A stretch of 38,202 bases of DNA from Promethearchaeota archaeon (GTDB lineage: Archaea; Asgardarchaeota; Lokiarchaeia; Sigynarchaeales; SOKP01): assembly GCA_016839635.1 (NCBI GenBank), contig JAEOTV010000127.1, positions 1 through 38,202 on the forward strand, in the 5' to 3' direction. How positions within the stretch are numbered: position 1 is the stretch's first letter; each line of letters begins with the position of its first letter. Shown piece after piece: positions 26,047 through 34,617 of this stretch. The translations under genes and the position numbers were made by a program. The notes beneath the pieces are model-generated. The model did no database searches. It was given only the letters and a program-made list of their open reading frames with translations, and was not told the DNA's origin.

Positions 26047-26595
26047 ATGTCATTAGTCCCAAAGAAAGTATTCTTTGTAAAAGGTAAGGGATTTCATAAA
26101 TCTAAATTAGCTGCTTTCGAAGAAGCCCTCAGAGATGCGGGAATTGAAAAATTTAATTTAGTGAATGTTTCTTCCATATTTCCTCCCTATTGTATTGAAG
26201 TAGATAAAGATGATGGTTTAAAACAACTGCGTCCTGGCCAGGTTGTGTTTGCTGTCATTGCTAGGGCCGATTCTAATGAGTACAATAGATTAATTTGTTC
26301 TTCTATAGGTGTTGCTAAACCTGCTGATAAGGGGCTATATGGGTATTTAAGTGAACATCATTCTTTTGGGGTAAAACCAGAAAAAGTTGGGGAAATTGCA
26401 GAAGATTTAGCAGCGGAAATGCTAGCAACAACACTAGGTATTCCTTTTGACCCAAATTTAAATTATGATGAAAAAAAAGAAGTATTTAAAATGGGAGGAA
26501 AAATTGTTGAAACCAAAAGTATTACTAGTTTTGCTACTGTTAGAGAAGAAGATGAATGGGCAGCTGTAGTTGCTGCGGCAATATTCATTTTATAA
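26047..26595 (+). CDS. pdaD: Pyruvoyl-dependent arginine decarboxylase
   Basis: A 182-residue proenzyme converting arginine to agmatine. The self-cleavage site is VSSIFPP, with Ser42-Ser43 matching the Ser52-Ser53 cleavage of the Methanocaldococcus enzyme; Ser43 becomes the pyruvoyl group. GYLSEHHSFG (about 99-108) supplies the catalytic Glu. Length and motif order match the archaeal family. Upstream it shares a divergent region with deoxyhypusine synthase, which fits a polyamine-to-hypusine pathway. It converges with the seven-helix membrane protein. Confidence 0.95.
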   Translation: MSLVPKKVFFVKGKGFHKSKLAAFEEALRDAGIEKFNLVNVSSIFPPYCIEVDKDDGLKQLRPGQVVFAVIARADSNEYNRLICSSIGVAKPADKGLYGYLSEHHSFGVKPEKVGEIAEDLAAEMLATTLGIPFDPNLNYDEKKEVFKMGGKIVETKSITSFATVREEDEWAAVVAAAIFIL

Positions 26596-26645
26596 TCTTA
26601 GTAATCCTAAAATGACACTTTCTATTTCAAAAAAAAAAGAGAATT

Positions 26646-27359
26646 TTATTTTAAAAAAAATTTTTTAATCCTTTCTGGCAATAAAAAACCAGTATAAAAT
26701 TCTAATGCACTTGAAATTAGTATTAATCTCGCAATTGTCAAAGTTAAAATGTTTGGTTGTAACGCAGCATCCATTAATGCTCCTATTGTCCAAGAAATAA
26801 AGGCAGCTAATAAAAATCTACCTTTTAGTTTTAACTCTTTATCTTCTGATTTAAGAGATTCTCTAGCAATTAATATCCCTGGAATAAGCAAATTAAAAAC
26901 TATAAAAATTGCATATATTAAAACTACAGATCTATATTGTACATCTAAAATACCAGATAATTCCCCAATAACATTAGGATCAACCAAAATGAAATAAATA
27001 AGATATATCTCAAAAGCAATTCCGATAATGATGTAGATAATTATAAATATTTTTTTTTTATCCCTATATTTAAGATCTGTAAAGCCTTGTATCCAAATTA
27101 GTAAAATAATAGGAGCGGCAACATTACCTATTAAAAAATAAATAGAGGGTGTAAGACCTGTTCCAGTAATTAATGCTTTTAAAAATGAAATTGAACTAGG
27201 TAACCAAGGTGAAGTTATTCCAATCCACGTAATCCCAAAAAACAAAAGAGTCCTTTGTTTGTACTCACGGTATTTTATTATAATTGTTAAACCAACAATT
27301 AAAGATATTACAACAAATAGAATGCTAAATATACCATTAAGAATTTCTATTGATTCCAT
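26646..27359 (-). CDS. Seven-helix integral membrane protein
   Basis: A 237-residue protein that is almost wholly hydrophobic, with about seven transmembrane segments and short polar loops (KYREYKQRT, KYRDKKKIF, RESLKSEDKELKLKG). Spacing resembles 7TM sensor input domains found before histidine kinases, but no kinase or other output domain follows. It ends at LLPERIKKFFLK. It could be a stand-alone sensor or transporter-like protein. I do not recognise the family. The start ATG at 27359 gives a normal first helix. Confidence 0.7.
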   Translation of the reverse strand: MESIEILNGIFSILFVVISLIVGLTIIIKYREYKQRTLLFFGITWIGITSPWLPSSISFLKALITGTGLTPSIYFLIGNVAAPIILLIWIQGFTDLKYRDKKKIFIIIYIIIGIAFEIYLIYFILVDPNVIGELSGILDVQYRSVVLIYAIFIVFNLLIPGILIARESLKSEDKELKLKGRFLLAAFISWTIGALMDAALQPNILTLTIARLILISSALEFYTGFLLPERIKKFFLK

Positions 27360-27498
27360 TTAATCATCACTAAAACACATTTATTTAACACATTTATATT
27401 TAGTAAATATGCATAAATCAATGTGAAACATTATAAATTGAATTGATATTAAGGTATGTTAGTGATATTAACACAAAATTAAAACATTGGAATGAATT

Positions 27499-29091
27499 TT
27501 AATTATTTTTTTTAAAATAGTTAATGTTAATGTTTTGAAAGCACGAGTCGATGGATTCAATTTCCTCTAAAGTCTCTAAATTCATACGACTTTTGTCGGT
27601 AAAATCTTTTGCGGCCCAGAGTAGTTTATTGAATCGTTGGTGATGATGGTGAAATCTTTGGTTTGCATATTCTTTTGCTTGTTTGGTGTAAAGAAGAAAA
27701 GGCCAATCACTACCTTCCATCAATAATAACTCACGTGCAATTTGCTTCAAAATTCTAATTTCCCACTCATTTGGATTGGGGATAGTTTCTAAAATGTTTT
27801 CAAAATCCTTTATTGAGGCATTGATATAGGGCCAAATCCAACCATATTCTGGATTTTTCCATACTTGAAAATGACCTCCTTCACCCCAACTACTTTCAGC
27901 CATTTTAATTACAGAAAAGTGCTCCTCATATTTAGATACATAATCAGAAATCGTGATCATTTCAATATTTTTATTAGAAGAATATAATTCAATAATTTTT
28001 TTTAACCAGAGTATCCCCTCCATCCACCAATGACCATAAAGCTCAAAATCATAAGGTGATATTAATATCCCCTCTGTTTGATATTTATCTGAAAATTTTT
28101 TTAATTCTTCAGAAACCAATAAAACAAAGTGATTCGCTTGTGAATCAATAATATCTTTAGCTTTATCAACATTATATAATTGTTTTTCACTTTGAGTGAA
28201 TTCTTTACTACTGATTCTCCAGTAATGCAATCCCGATTCATGATCTTTTTTATGAAATTCTCGATAATATTCATTTCCAGGATACCCTATTTTGGAATCC
28301 CATACTTGCTGACTTGTTCTTTTGTTCCTTCCAAATACAGATAAGCTAGTTTCTAAATTATAGCCAAAATTGGTGTTGAGCCCAATATTGTTTTTCTCTT
28401 CTAATATCTCAGCATCTAAAATTCCGTGAGAATCTACGAAGAAATATCTAATTCCAGAATTATTTAACCAATAATCGATACTCTCCCTAACTTTTCCACT
28501 TTTATAATCTTTAGGCCGATATGCGCATTCAGGAAGCCAGATACCTTTAGGTTCTTTATGAAAGTGCCTCTTATGAGAGTCAACAGCCACTTGAATTTGA
28601 GAAAATACACCTGAATCATTCTCAAAAAGAGGTAAAAATCCATGTGTAGCTCCACATGTTATTAATTCTATCATTCCCTCATCTTGCAGCCATTTAAATG
28701 AACCTAACAAATCTCTAAAATAGTTATGATAATAAGTATCTAATACACTTTCAAAATTCTTCAAATGGAATTCTGCAATTTTTTTTCTTATTTGATTATT
28801 TCTAAATCGGTTGATATCTTTTTTAGCTCTTGAGATTAAATTCTCCATGTATTCTGTAAATCGCTGTTTTATGTATTCATCTGCTAATTGTTCAGCTAAA
28901 ATTGGTGTTATGTTTACAGTAAGGGCTGTTGTTACTTTTTTCTCCTTTAATTGCCTCATAACATTTAAAAAAGGGATATAAGTCTCATTCATTGCTTCCA
29001 TGAGCCATTCTTCCCCTGCAGGCCACGTTCCAGACTTTTTACACCAAGGAATATGTCCATGCAGAACTAAGCTAAAATATCCAAAAGGCAT
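27499..29091 (-). CDS. GH57 1,4-alpha-glucan branching enzyme-like protein
   Basis: A GH57 glycoside hydrolase of 530 residues when started at ATG 29089-29091; a TTG two codons upstream is in frame but less likely. The N-terminal GYFSLVLHGHIPW, the nucleophile Glu188 in GIWLPECAYRP and the acid Asp348 in SPYDFELYGHWW agree with GH57 branching enzymes. An all-helical C-terminal domain (about 395-515) also fits. It would form alpha-1,6 branches in glycogen. TATA-like AAATTATAAATAAA about 25-35 nt upstream suggests a leaderless transcript. No glycogen synthase is visible beside it. Confidence 0.9.
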   Translation of the reverse strand: MPFGYFSLVLHGHIPWCKKSGTWPAGEEWLMEAMNETYIPFLNVMRQLKEKKVTTALTVNITPILAEQLADEYIKQRFTEYMENLISRAKKDINRFRNNQIRKKIAEFHLKNFESVLDTYYHNYFRDLLGSFKWLQDEGMIELITCGATHGFLPLFENDSGVFSQIQVAVDSHKRHFHKEPKGIWLPECAYRPKDYKSGKVRESIDYWLNNSGIRYFFVDSHGILDAEILEEKNNIGLNTNFGYNLETSLSVFGRNKRTSQQVWDSKIGYPGNEYYREFHKKDHESGLHYWRISSKEFTQSEKQLYNVDKAKDIIDSQANHFVLLVSEELKKFSDKYQTEGILISPYDFELYGHWWMEGILWLKKIIELYSSNKNIEMITISDYVSKYEEHFSVIKMAESSWGEGGHFQVWKNPEYGWIWPYINASIKDFENILETIPNPNEWEIRILKQIARELLLMEGSDWPFLLYTKQAKEYANQRFHHHHQRFNKLLWAAKDFTDKSRMNLETLEEIESIDSCFQNININYFKKNN

Positions 29092-29168
29092 TATCAATAA
29101 GATTAATGTTTTATTTATAATTTAGTCTTTTAATATTATTATATTCTAATAAATTATAAACACGAACT

Positions 29169-30335
29169 ATGAGTATAAAATTAAAGGTTATTAAAACCCC
29201 TCCTAGTAGTAAAGAGTTATCGAATCGCCTAGAAAAAGTTAAAAAATTAATGAAAAAGCAAGAATTGGATTATTATATTTCATTTAATCCCATAAATATC
29301 TACTATTTAACGAATTTTGCTTTTTATGTGCATGAACGCCCTTTTATCCTAATTATTGAGAAAGAAGGAATACCAAAAATGTTAATCCCCCAATTAGAAA
29401 AGGGGCATTTTGAATCTAGAGCTCAATGTGAAGTAGAATTTGTTATATACTATGAATATCCCGCCAAAGACGGTGAAAATTGGTATGATCATTATCAGAG
29501 ACAGATTAATAAAAATGCTAAGGTTGGAATAGAATCCGAATTGCCAGTAGATATAGCTAATAAAACACCCGGAAAAATCATAGTATCAGATATTATTAAT
29601 GAAATTAGAATTATTAAAACTGATTATGAGATAGGACGAATCTATCATGCATGTAAAGTAGTAAATAAAGGTCATAAAGTTCTTTTGAAAAAGTGCCGTC
29701 CAAAAGTTCTTGAGTTTGCTTTATACAAAGAAATAACTGATGCTATGACCTCTAAAATAGTTCAAGATATACCACATGCTAACTTTAGAGCCACAGAGAC
29801 CACAGGAGCTGTTTGGCCCCCTTCAATTTCCCATGATCCCCATTTAATTCCTCACATATTTGCCCCTATGGAAGAAGGCGGTCCACATGTTTCAATAGTT
29901 TCTGCTCAAGTAGACGGGTATGGAGTCGAGATTGAACGCTCCTTCTTTTTAGGTCATGTACCTGAAAAAGCCATAGAAGCTTTTAAAACTATGATGGAAG
30001 CACGGGATCTCGCATATAGTATGTTAAAACCGGGAAAGATTATGGGTGAAGTAGATAAAGCAGTTAGAGCTTTAATAACTGAAAAAGGATATGGTGATTA
30101 CATAATCCACCGTACTGGACACGGTCTTGGAATTACTGGACACGAAGCTCCTTTCTTAGCTGAAGGATATGATAAACCATTAGAAAAAAATATGGTAATC
30201 AGTATTGAACCGGGGATTTATATACCAGGATTAGGCGGATTTCGTCATTCTGATACTGTCTTGATCACTGAAGATGGATATCAAAAATTAACTAAAGCCC
30301 CAGAGACCCTAGAAGAACTTACAATTCCAATTTAA
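29169..30335 (+). CDS. M24-family hydrolase with altered metal site (creatinase/Xaa-Pro peptidase-like)
   Basis: A 388-residue pita-bread fold protein: a creatinase-type N-terminal domain (about 15-150) and an M24 catalytic domain (about 155-385). Of the five metal ligands of methionyl/Xaa-Pro aminopeptidases, His318 (RTGHGLG) and Glu347 (SIEPG) remain. The first Asp position is occupied by a non-acidic residue (VSIVSAQVDGYG), the second is Glu254, and the last Glu is Ser361 (GGFRHSDTV). Loss of ligands is typical of metal-independent members such as creatinase. It is probably a C-N hydrolase rather than a classical dipeptidase. Substrate unknown. Its start faces the GH57 gene. Confidence 0.85.
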   Translation: MSIKLKVIKTPPSSKELSNRLEKVKKLMKKQELDYYISFNPINIYYLTNFAFYVHERPFILIIEKEGIPKMLIPQLEKGHFESRAQCEVEFVIYYEYPAKDGENWYDHYQRQINKNAKVGIESELPVDIANKTPGKIIVSDIINEIRIIKTDYEIGRIYHACKVVNKGHKVLLKKCRPKVLEFALYKEITDAMTSKIVQDIPHANFRATETTGAVWPPSISHDPHLIPHIFAPMEEGGPHVSIVSAQVDGYGVEIERSFFLGHVPEKAIEAFKTMMEARDLAYSMLKPGKIMGEVDKAVRALITEKGYGDYIIHRTGHGLGITGHEAPFLAEGYDKPLEKNMVISIEPGIYIPGLGGFRHSDTVLITEDGYQKLTKAPETLEELTIPI

Positions 30336-30347
30336 TGGGTTAATTAT

Positions 30348-30854
30348 TTATTCAATATATTTTACTATTTTTTTTAACGGTTTTCTAGATGTAGGTTCAG
30401 GAATTTCGCCTTCAATATAACCTAAAGGTAAAATTGTTAATAGATGGTCATTCTCTCCCAAACCAATTATTTTTTTTGCTTTTTCTCTATTCATAGCTCC
30501 TATCCAACATGTCCCAATCCCTAAAGACCACGCCATTAACATCATATTCATTGAAACTAATGAAGTATCAATCAAATACCATTTAGAACTTGTCTTAATT
30601 TTACCAACAATAGCAATTATAACTGGAACTTCTTTTATAAACTTGCCATAAAAGGCAGTTTTAGAGAGTTTTTCCAAAATTTCCTTATTTTTTATGACTA
30701 TAAACTCCCATGGTTGACGATTTGAGGCACTAGGAGTCCATCTTCCTGCTTCTAAAATCATTTCTAATTCCCTTTCTTTAATGGACTTATCTTGAAATGA
30801 TCTAATACTCCTTCTTCCTTTTAGAAAGTCTAATAATATTTGAGGATCAAGCAT
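30348..30854 (-). CDS. Nitroreductase-family flavoprotein
   Basis: A 168-residue FMN protein. RRSIRSFQDKSI near the N-terminus (15-26) and GRWTPSASNRQPWEFIVI (about 52-69) bind FMN phosphate; ALGIGTCWIG-type sequence (here SLGIGTCWIGA, about 109-119) and a late GYIEGE loop complete the fold. The short length fits small archaeal nitroreductases that act as dimers with NAD(P)H. The physiological substrate is unknown. It converges with the M24 gene after 12 nt. Confidence 0.9.
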   Translation of the reverse strand: MLDPQILLDFLKGRRSIRSFQDKSIKERELEMILEAGRWTPSASNRQPWEFIVIKNKEILEKLSKTAFYGKFIKEVPVIIAIVGKIKTSSKWYLIDTSLVSMNMMLMAWSLGIGTCWIGAMNREKAKKIIGLGENDHLLTILPLGYIEGEIPEPTSRKPLKKIVKYIE

Positions 30855-30995
30855 AATTGAGTTTTTTTTTATTTTTTTTTTGAAAGCTAATCATATAATA
30901 ATTAAAAATGCTTTTTTAAGATCCTATAACAGTTTTCTATATTTTTAGTTTACATTACAAAATATATAATTTCTAAGAATCCATTTCTTAATATA

Positions 30996-32399
30996 ATGTC
31001 TATAACTGATTTAAAAGCAAAGTATTCAAGAAGGGAACTAAAATCTGGTCCAAGAAAAAATGGATATAAGATGATGACAAAATATTATGAAACTCATAAT
31101 CATGACCCCCATCATACTTTTTTGTACGGTTTTCTATGCTTAATATACGATGGAGTTAATACTCTTGATGATTTAAAAGTAAAGATGCATCTTTTTTTTA
31201 TATCTTCTACAAGGCATGTTGTTATAGAAGATGAAGATGTGGAGGAATATTGGCAAATAGCACGTCGAAATAATTTGATTCAAATTCAATCTGATAATAC
31301 AATAATTCTCACAGATGATGGCGTAAAACTTGTTGAATTTAGTTATTTCTGGAATTTACATACCTCCTATTGGATGAGAATAATCTTCTCTAAAACCACA
31401 GTTCTGATCGGTACAGCAATTTTCTTAGTTATTATTTCTTTATTAAAAATCTTAACAGGTTTAGATTTAGGGTCCCAAGGAATGGTAACTGAAGGATTTG
31501 AAAATTTAACAGATTTAGTAAAAATTGGTATTATTGTTATTCTAGGGATGAGGTTAAAGAAAGATAAGATTGCTAGCATTATTATTATTTTGCTAATGTT
31601 ATTCACAGGTGGAACTTTAGCATGGTCGAGTGCTCAAGCTTTAGTAAATCCAGTTGAAATAGTACCAACAGTTCAATCATATATAATAGGAATCGTCTCA
31701 ATATTGGTAAATATAGGATTAATGTTTTTAAAAGGGATGGTTGGACGAATTTCTGGAAATTTATCATTTTTAAGCGATTCTAAGGATTCAGGATTGAATG
31801 TAAAATTATCAGCGGGAGTTTTAATAGGATTGACTTTTGCTCTTTTTAGATATTATTTTGTTGATGCGATAGTAGGAATTGTTATCTCAATTCTTGTGTT
31901 TAAAGAAGGAATAGAAATATTATATGAATTATCCAAAAAAGAGGAGGATTTTGATATTACCTCAATAAAAGTTTATGCTGATAATATGTATGATAATCGT
32001 TTAACAGCTTATCTTCTGGGAAGCATTAGAAGGGAAAGCCTATCTCGTTCTGAGCTTATAAAAAACTTTGATCTAGGACTTAGTCTAGGACGTAAATATT
32101 ATGAAGGATTTGCTGATTTTTTCTACAATGATTTAGGTCCAACAATTGCTAAAAAACATTTAAACAAATTAATAGAAGGGAATCTTGTTGAGTTCCTTGA
32201 TGAAAATCTAGTTTTAACCCCAGGAGGTCTAAAAATCTTTTATAAAGCGAAAGTAAAGGAATTTAGAGAGCGTGCATATAATATTAACTTAGGAGGTCGT
32301 TTTAAATGGCAAAATTTAATTTGTATATTGTTCTTAGTAGTGTTTATATTAGTAATTATCTTTGCTCCTCAAATAAACTCTTGGTTTGCAAGTTTATAG
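30996..32399 (+). CDS. wHTH - CDF-transporter-like - wHTH membrane protein
   Basis: A 467-residue protein with three parts. Residues about 30-118 look like a winged helix (NNLIQIQSDNTIILTDDGVKL). Residues about 128-312 are a six-helix core resembling cation diffusion facilitators: helix 2 S160-x5-E166-x2-E169-x3-D173 follows the CDF spacing S..D..HxxxD; helix 5 has D264-x3-N268-x3-S272 where CDFs have HxxxDxxxS; then FVDAIVGIVISILVFKEGIEIL matches the last CDF helix. Residues about 335-440 form a second wHTH (LSRSELIKNF...LTPGGLKIF), followed by a final hydrophobic helix (about 445-462). A metal-sensing membrane regulator is a plausible inference; transport activity is uncertain. Confidence 0.75.
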   Translation: MSITDLKAKYSRRELKSGPRKNGYKMMTKYYETHNHDPHHTFLYGFLCLIYDGVNTLDDLKVKMHLFFISSTRHVVIEDEDVEEYWQIARRNNLIQIQSDNTIILTDDGVKLVEFSYFWNLHTSYWMRIIFSKTTVLIGTAIFLVIISLLKILTGLDLGSQGMVTEGFENLTDLVKIGIIVILGMRLKKDKIASIIIILLMLFTGGTLAWSSAQALVNPVEIVPTVQSYIIGIVSILVNIGLMFLKGMVGRISGNLSFLSDSKDSGLNVKLSAGVLIGLTFALFRYYFVDAIVGIVISILVFKEGIEILYELSKKEEDFDITSIKVYADNMYDNRLTAYLLGSIRRESLSRSELIKNFDLGLSLGRKYYEGFADFFYNDLGPTIAKKHLNKLIEGNLVEFLDENLVLTPGGLKIFYKAKVKEFRERAYNINLGGRFKWQNLICILFLVVFILVIIFAPQINSWFASL

Positions 32400-32408
32400 A
32401 AGGTTTGA

Positions 32409-33680
32409 TTAATTAGAATTGAAATAGTCTGACTCAAAGTTAGGATATATTTTCTTTTTTCTTCCTTCCTTTTCAAACTTAATAAGACCAAGGTCAATTA
32501 ATTTGGTTAAATGATATTGAATAGTCTTATGATCTACCTTTAATTCTTTTGTGATTAAATTATTCCATACTCCAGGATTTTTTTCAATCATTTCTAAAAT
32601 CTCTAAGGTTAATTTACTTTTTTGCAATTTTAAATCTACATTAGATATTGGATTCTTCTGATAATATGGAAAATATGCAATGAAATTACCAATTCTTTTT
32701 TTACCTATTACTTTATATGTTTGCAAAATATCAAGATGCCAAACTAGGTTACCCGCAGCTAACCCAGTTCTGCGTAACAATTCATTGAAGTGAATCCCAG
32801 GCTCTTTTAAAATTAAATCTATTATCTTATTGCGATTTTCATTCTCTAAAACCTCATCTAAAGATAATCGATGTGCTCCTTTCTCGATTGGTATGGTTCT
32901 AGTCCTTAGATATTGAAAATAATCTTTCTTAGAAATTGCAGCAACTAATGTAATAATCGCCAACATTATGATTGATCCGGTAATTATTAACCAAGTCCAA
33001 TCCTGTTGAATCAGCTCCACTTCATAAAGTGTAACGAAATAATCATTATTTGGTTGGATATCTATAATAGACCCTTCTAAAGATTTTTCAGATGTAGTTT
33101 CATTGATTTTTTCCAATGTTTCAATTAATTGCCATGATTCTTGACCAGATTCATATAAAGCTAATGAATATAAGGCATCAGGATTAATACCATATTGTTG
33201 GATTTTTCTGTAACTTATTGTTAAATTCTCTATTGTATTATTTGCCCTTATCTGAAAAATACAGTTGTACCTATACTGATATCTAAAATTACCTCTTTGA
33301 GGTGATTGAGGAGGTTGCATAACACCAAAATTCTGTAAATTTGGTTTACTTGATATATTTAACGAAATTGGGTTACTGTTATTAATTATGAATAATGATT
33401 GACGATCTTCAATATTTATATCATAATCAATAGAAAGATTTATTAAAACATTGGTAGATACTTCAAAAATAAGATTATTAAGTAGAAAATTATATGATAC
33501 CTTTTCGTTTGGTTGAATAATATCATTAGTCGACAGACTTGATGGAATGGTTTCATTTCGAGCATTAATATCTACTAAATAAAAATTAAATCCTAGGATA
33601 ATAATTAAAATGACTAAAAGAAAATACCTATAATTTTTCCTTCTATGTATATTAACCATTCTCAATAAAATTCTATCCAA
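32409..33680 (-). CDS. Membrane-anchored double-wHTH one-component regulator
   Basis: A 423-residue protein. An N-terminal helix (about 19-36) and a second helix (about 229-250) bracket an about 190-residue Asn-rich, beta-type ectodomain. The cytosolic part holds two wHTH domains: 280-345 (GIHFNELLRRTGLAAGNLVW) and 355-415 (NNLITKELKVDHKTIQYHLT). This is a one-component sensor that would bind DNA while membrane bound. The gene directly upstream on the same strand encodes a secreted protein of similar ectodomain style, 48 nt away with a T10 tract between. The ligand and target genes are unknown. Convergent with the CDF-like gene (10 nt). Confidence 0.8.
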   Translation of the reverse strand: MDRILLRMVNIHRRKNYRYFLLVILIIILGFNFYLVDINARNETIPSSLSTNDIIQPNEKVSYNFLLNNLIFEVSTNVLINLSIDYDINIEDRQSLFIINNSNPISLNISSKPNLQNFGVMQPPQSPQRGNFRYQYRYNCIFQIRANNTIENLTISYRKIQQYGINPDALYSLALYESGQESWQLIETLEKINETTSEKSLEGSIIDIQPNNDYFVTLYEVELIQQDWTWLIITGSIIMLAIITLVAAISKKDYFQYLRTRTIPIEKGAHRLSLDEVLENENRNKIIDLILKEPGIHFNELLRRTGLAAGNLVWHLDILQTYKVIGKKRIGNFIAYFPYYQKNPISNVDLKLQKSKLTLEILEMIEKNPGVWNNLITKELKVDHKTIQYHLTKLIDLGLIKFEKEGRKKKIYPNFESDYFNSN

Positions 33681-33706
33681 ATTCTATATTAATTATATTA
33701 AAAATT

Positions 33707-33716
33707 AAAAAAAAAA
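33707..33716 (-). terminator. T10 tract between secreted protein and regulator
   Basis: Ten A on the plus strand (T10 in the minus transcript), 12 nt after the secreted-protein stop and 27 nt before the regulator's start. It could give partial termination, so that more secreted protein than regulator is made. Confidence 0.45.
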
Positions 33717-33728
33717 TTTTGTTTACTT

Positions 33729-34409
33729 TTACTTTCTTTTTCTGAGACTCAAGACTGAAACAATAGCAATAATTCCTATAATTCCTCCAATGCTAAGGAC
33801 AATCAATAGTGTATTATCTGGTTGTGGAATCAATACCGTCCAATAAGAGAATTCACTTGTTTCAGCAACTAAATATCCATCCTCTACTGTAGTTGGTACT
33901 AGTTCCCATTCTTCATTACTTTCATTGTAGCGTGCCCATTGTCCATTTTGGTTTCGATTATTTGCTTGAATTTTAAGTTGTGCATCACATGTACCATTGC
34001 ATTTAAGTTCAATACAGAATCCTTCTTCGTATAGATATCTATTTCGATTTCTTATTTGATAAGTATATCCTTTCATTAAACCAAGTTCGGCTTGTTCTTC
34101 TGTACAAGTCATATTCATTAATAATGGTCCTGAGCCGTTCACTTCCAATATAAAGTCTTTTACTCCTATTTCTGATGCATCACAATTAATATTTACTTCA
34201 AGATCTACATCAGTAATAACGGTGACACGAGTTTGCATAAGAAATCTGAACATAACCTCGTTATGAGCTTGAATTTGATAATTATGAACATACTCATCAC
34301 TAAGGATATCCTCAATTGGAGGAGCGCCTAGAACGTTTGTCACACCGAAAATTGAAAATAGCATTAAGAAAGCAAATGCTCCGAGTGTTATTTTATTAAA
34401 TTTTCTCAT
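33729..34409 (-). CDS. Secreted, C-terminally anchored beta-sandwich protein
   Basis: A 226-residue protein with a signal peptide (about 1-28, cut near VLGAPP), an extracellular region of about 170 residues, one transmembrane helix (about 203-221) and a basic end LRKRK. The ectodomain has five cysteines (in NINCD, NMTCT, FCIELKCNGTC) and ends ARYNESNEEWELVPTT...SEFSYWTVL. That W-x-L-x-P-T-T...FSyWtVL pattern resembles the PGF-pre-PGF-type modules of archaeal surface proteins. It precedes the membrane regulator gene and may be its sensing partner or its regulated product. Function not established. Confidence 0.75.
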   Translation of the reverse strand: MRKFNKITLGAFAFLMLFSIFGVTNVLGAPPIEDILSDEYVHNYQIQAHNEVMFRFLMQTRVTVITDVDLEVNINCDASEIGVKDFILEVNGSGPLLMNMTCTEEQAELGLMKGYTYQIRNRNRYLYEEGFCIELKCNGTCDAQLKIQANNRNQNGQWARYNESNEEWELVPTTVEDGYLVAETSEFSYWTVLIPQPDNTLLIVLSIGGIIGIIAIVSVLSLRKRK

Positions 34410-34617
34410 TTTTTATTTCAACACCAAATTTTGTTCTAATTAGTTAAAAAGAAGTTGGTATTAAAAGGATTAGGGAATATTTCTTCCCAATTAAACTGAG
34501 AAAGAGCATTACATTTAAGTAAATTATGAAAGATTGGGATATTTTCGAAAATTGATTTAGTAGAATGAAATTTTTCAATAATTATTCTAAGCGGACAATT
34601 TAACTCATGATGTTCAT

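Noticed and set aside
29092..29097. TTG start two codons upstream of the GH57 ATG
   Set aside because: An in-frame ATG two codons later fits the family N-terminus and the TATA-to-start spacing better.
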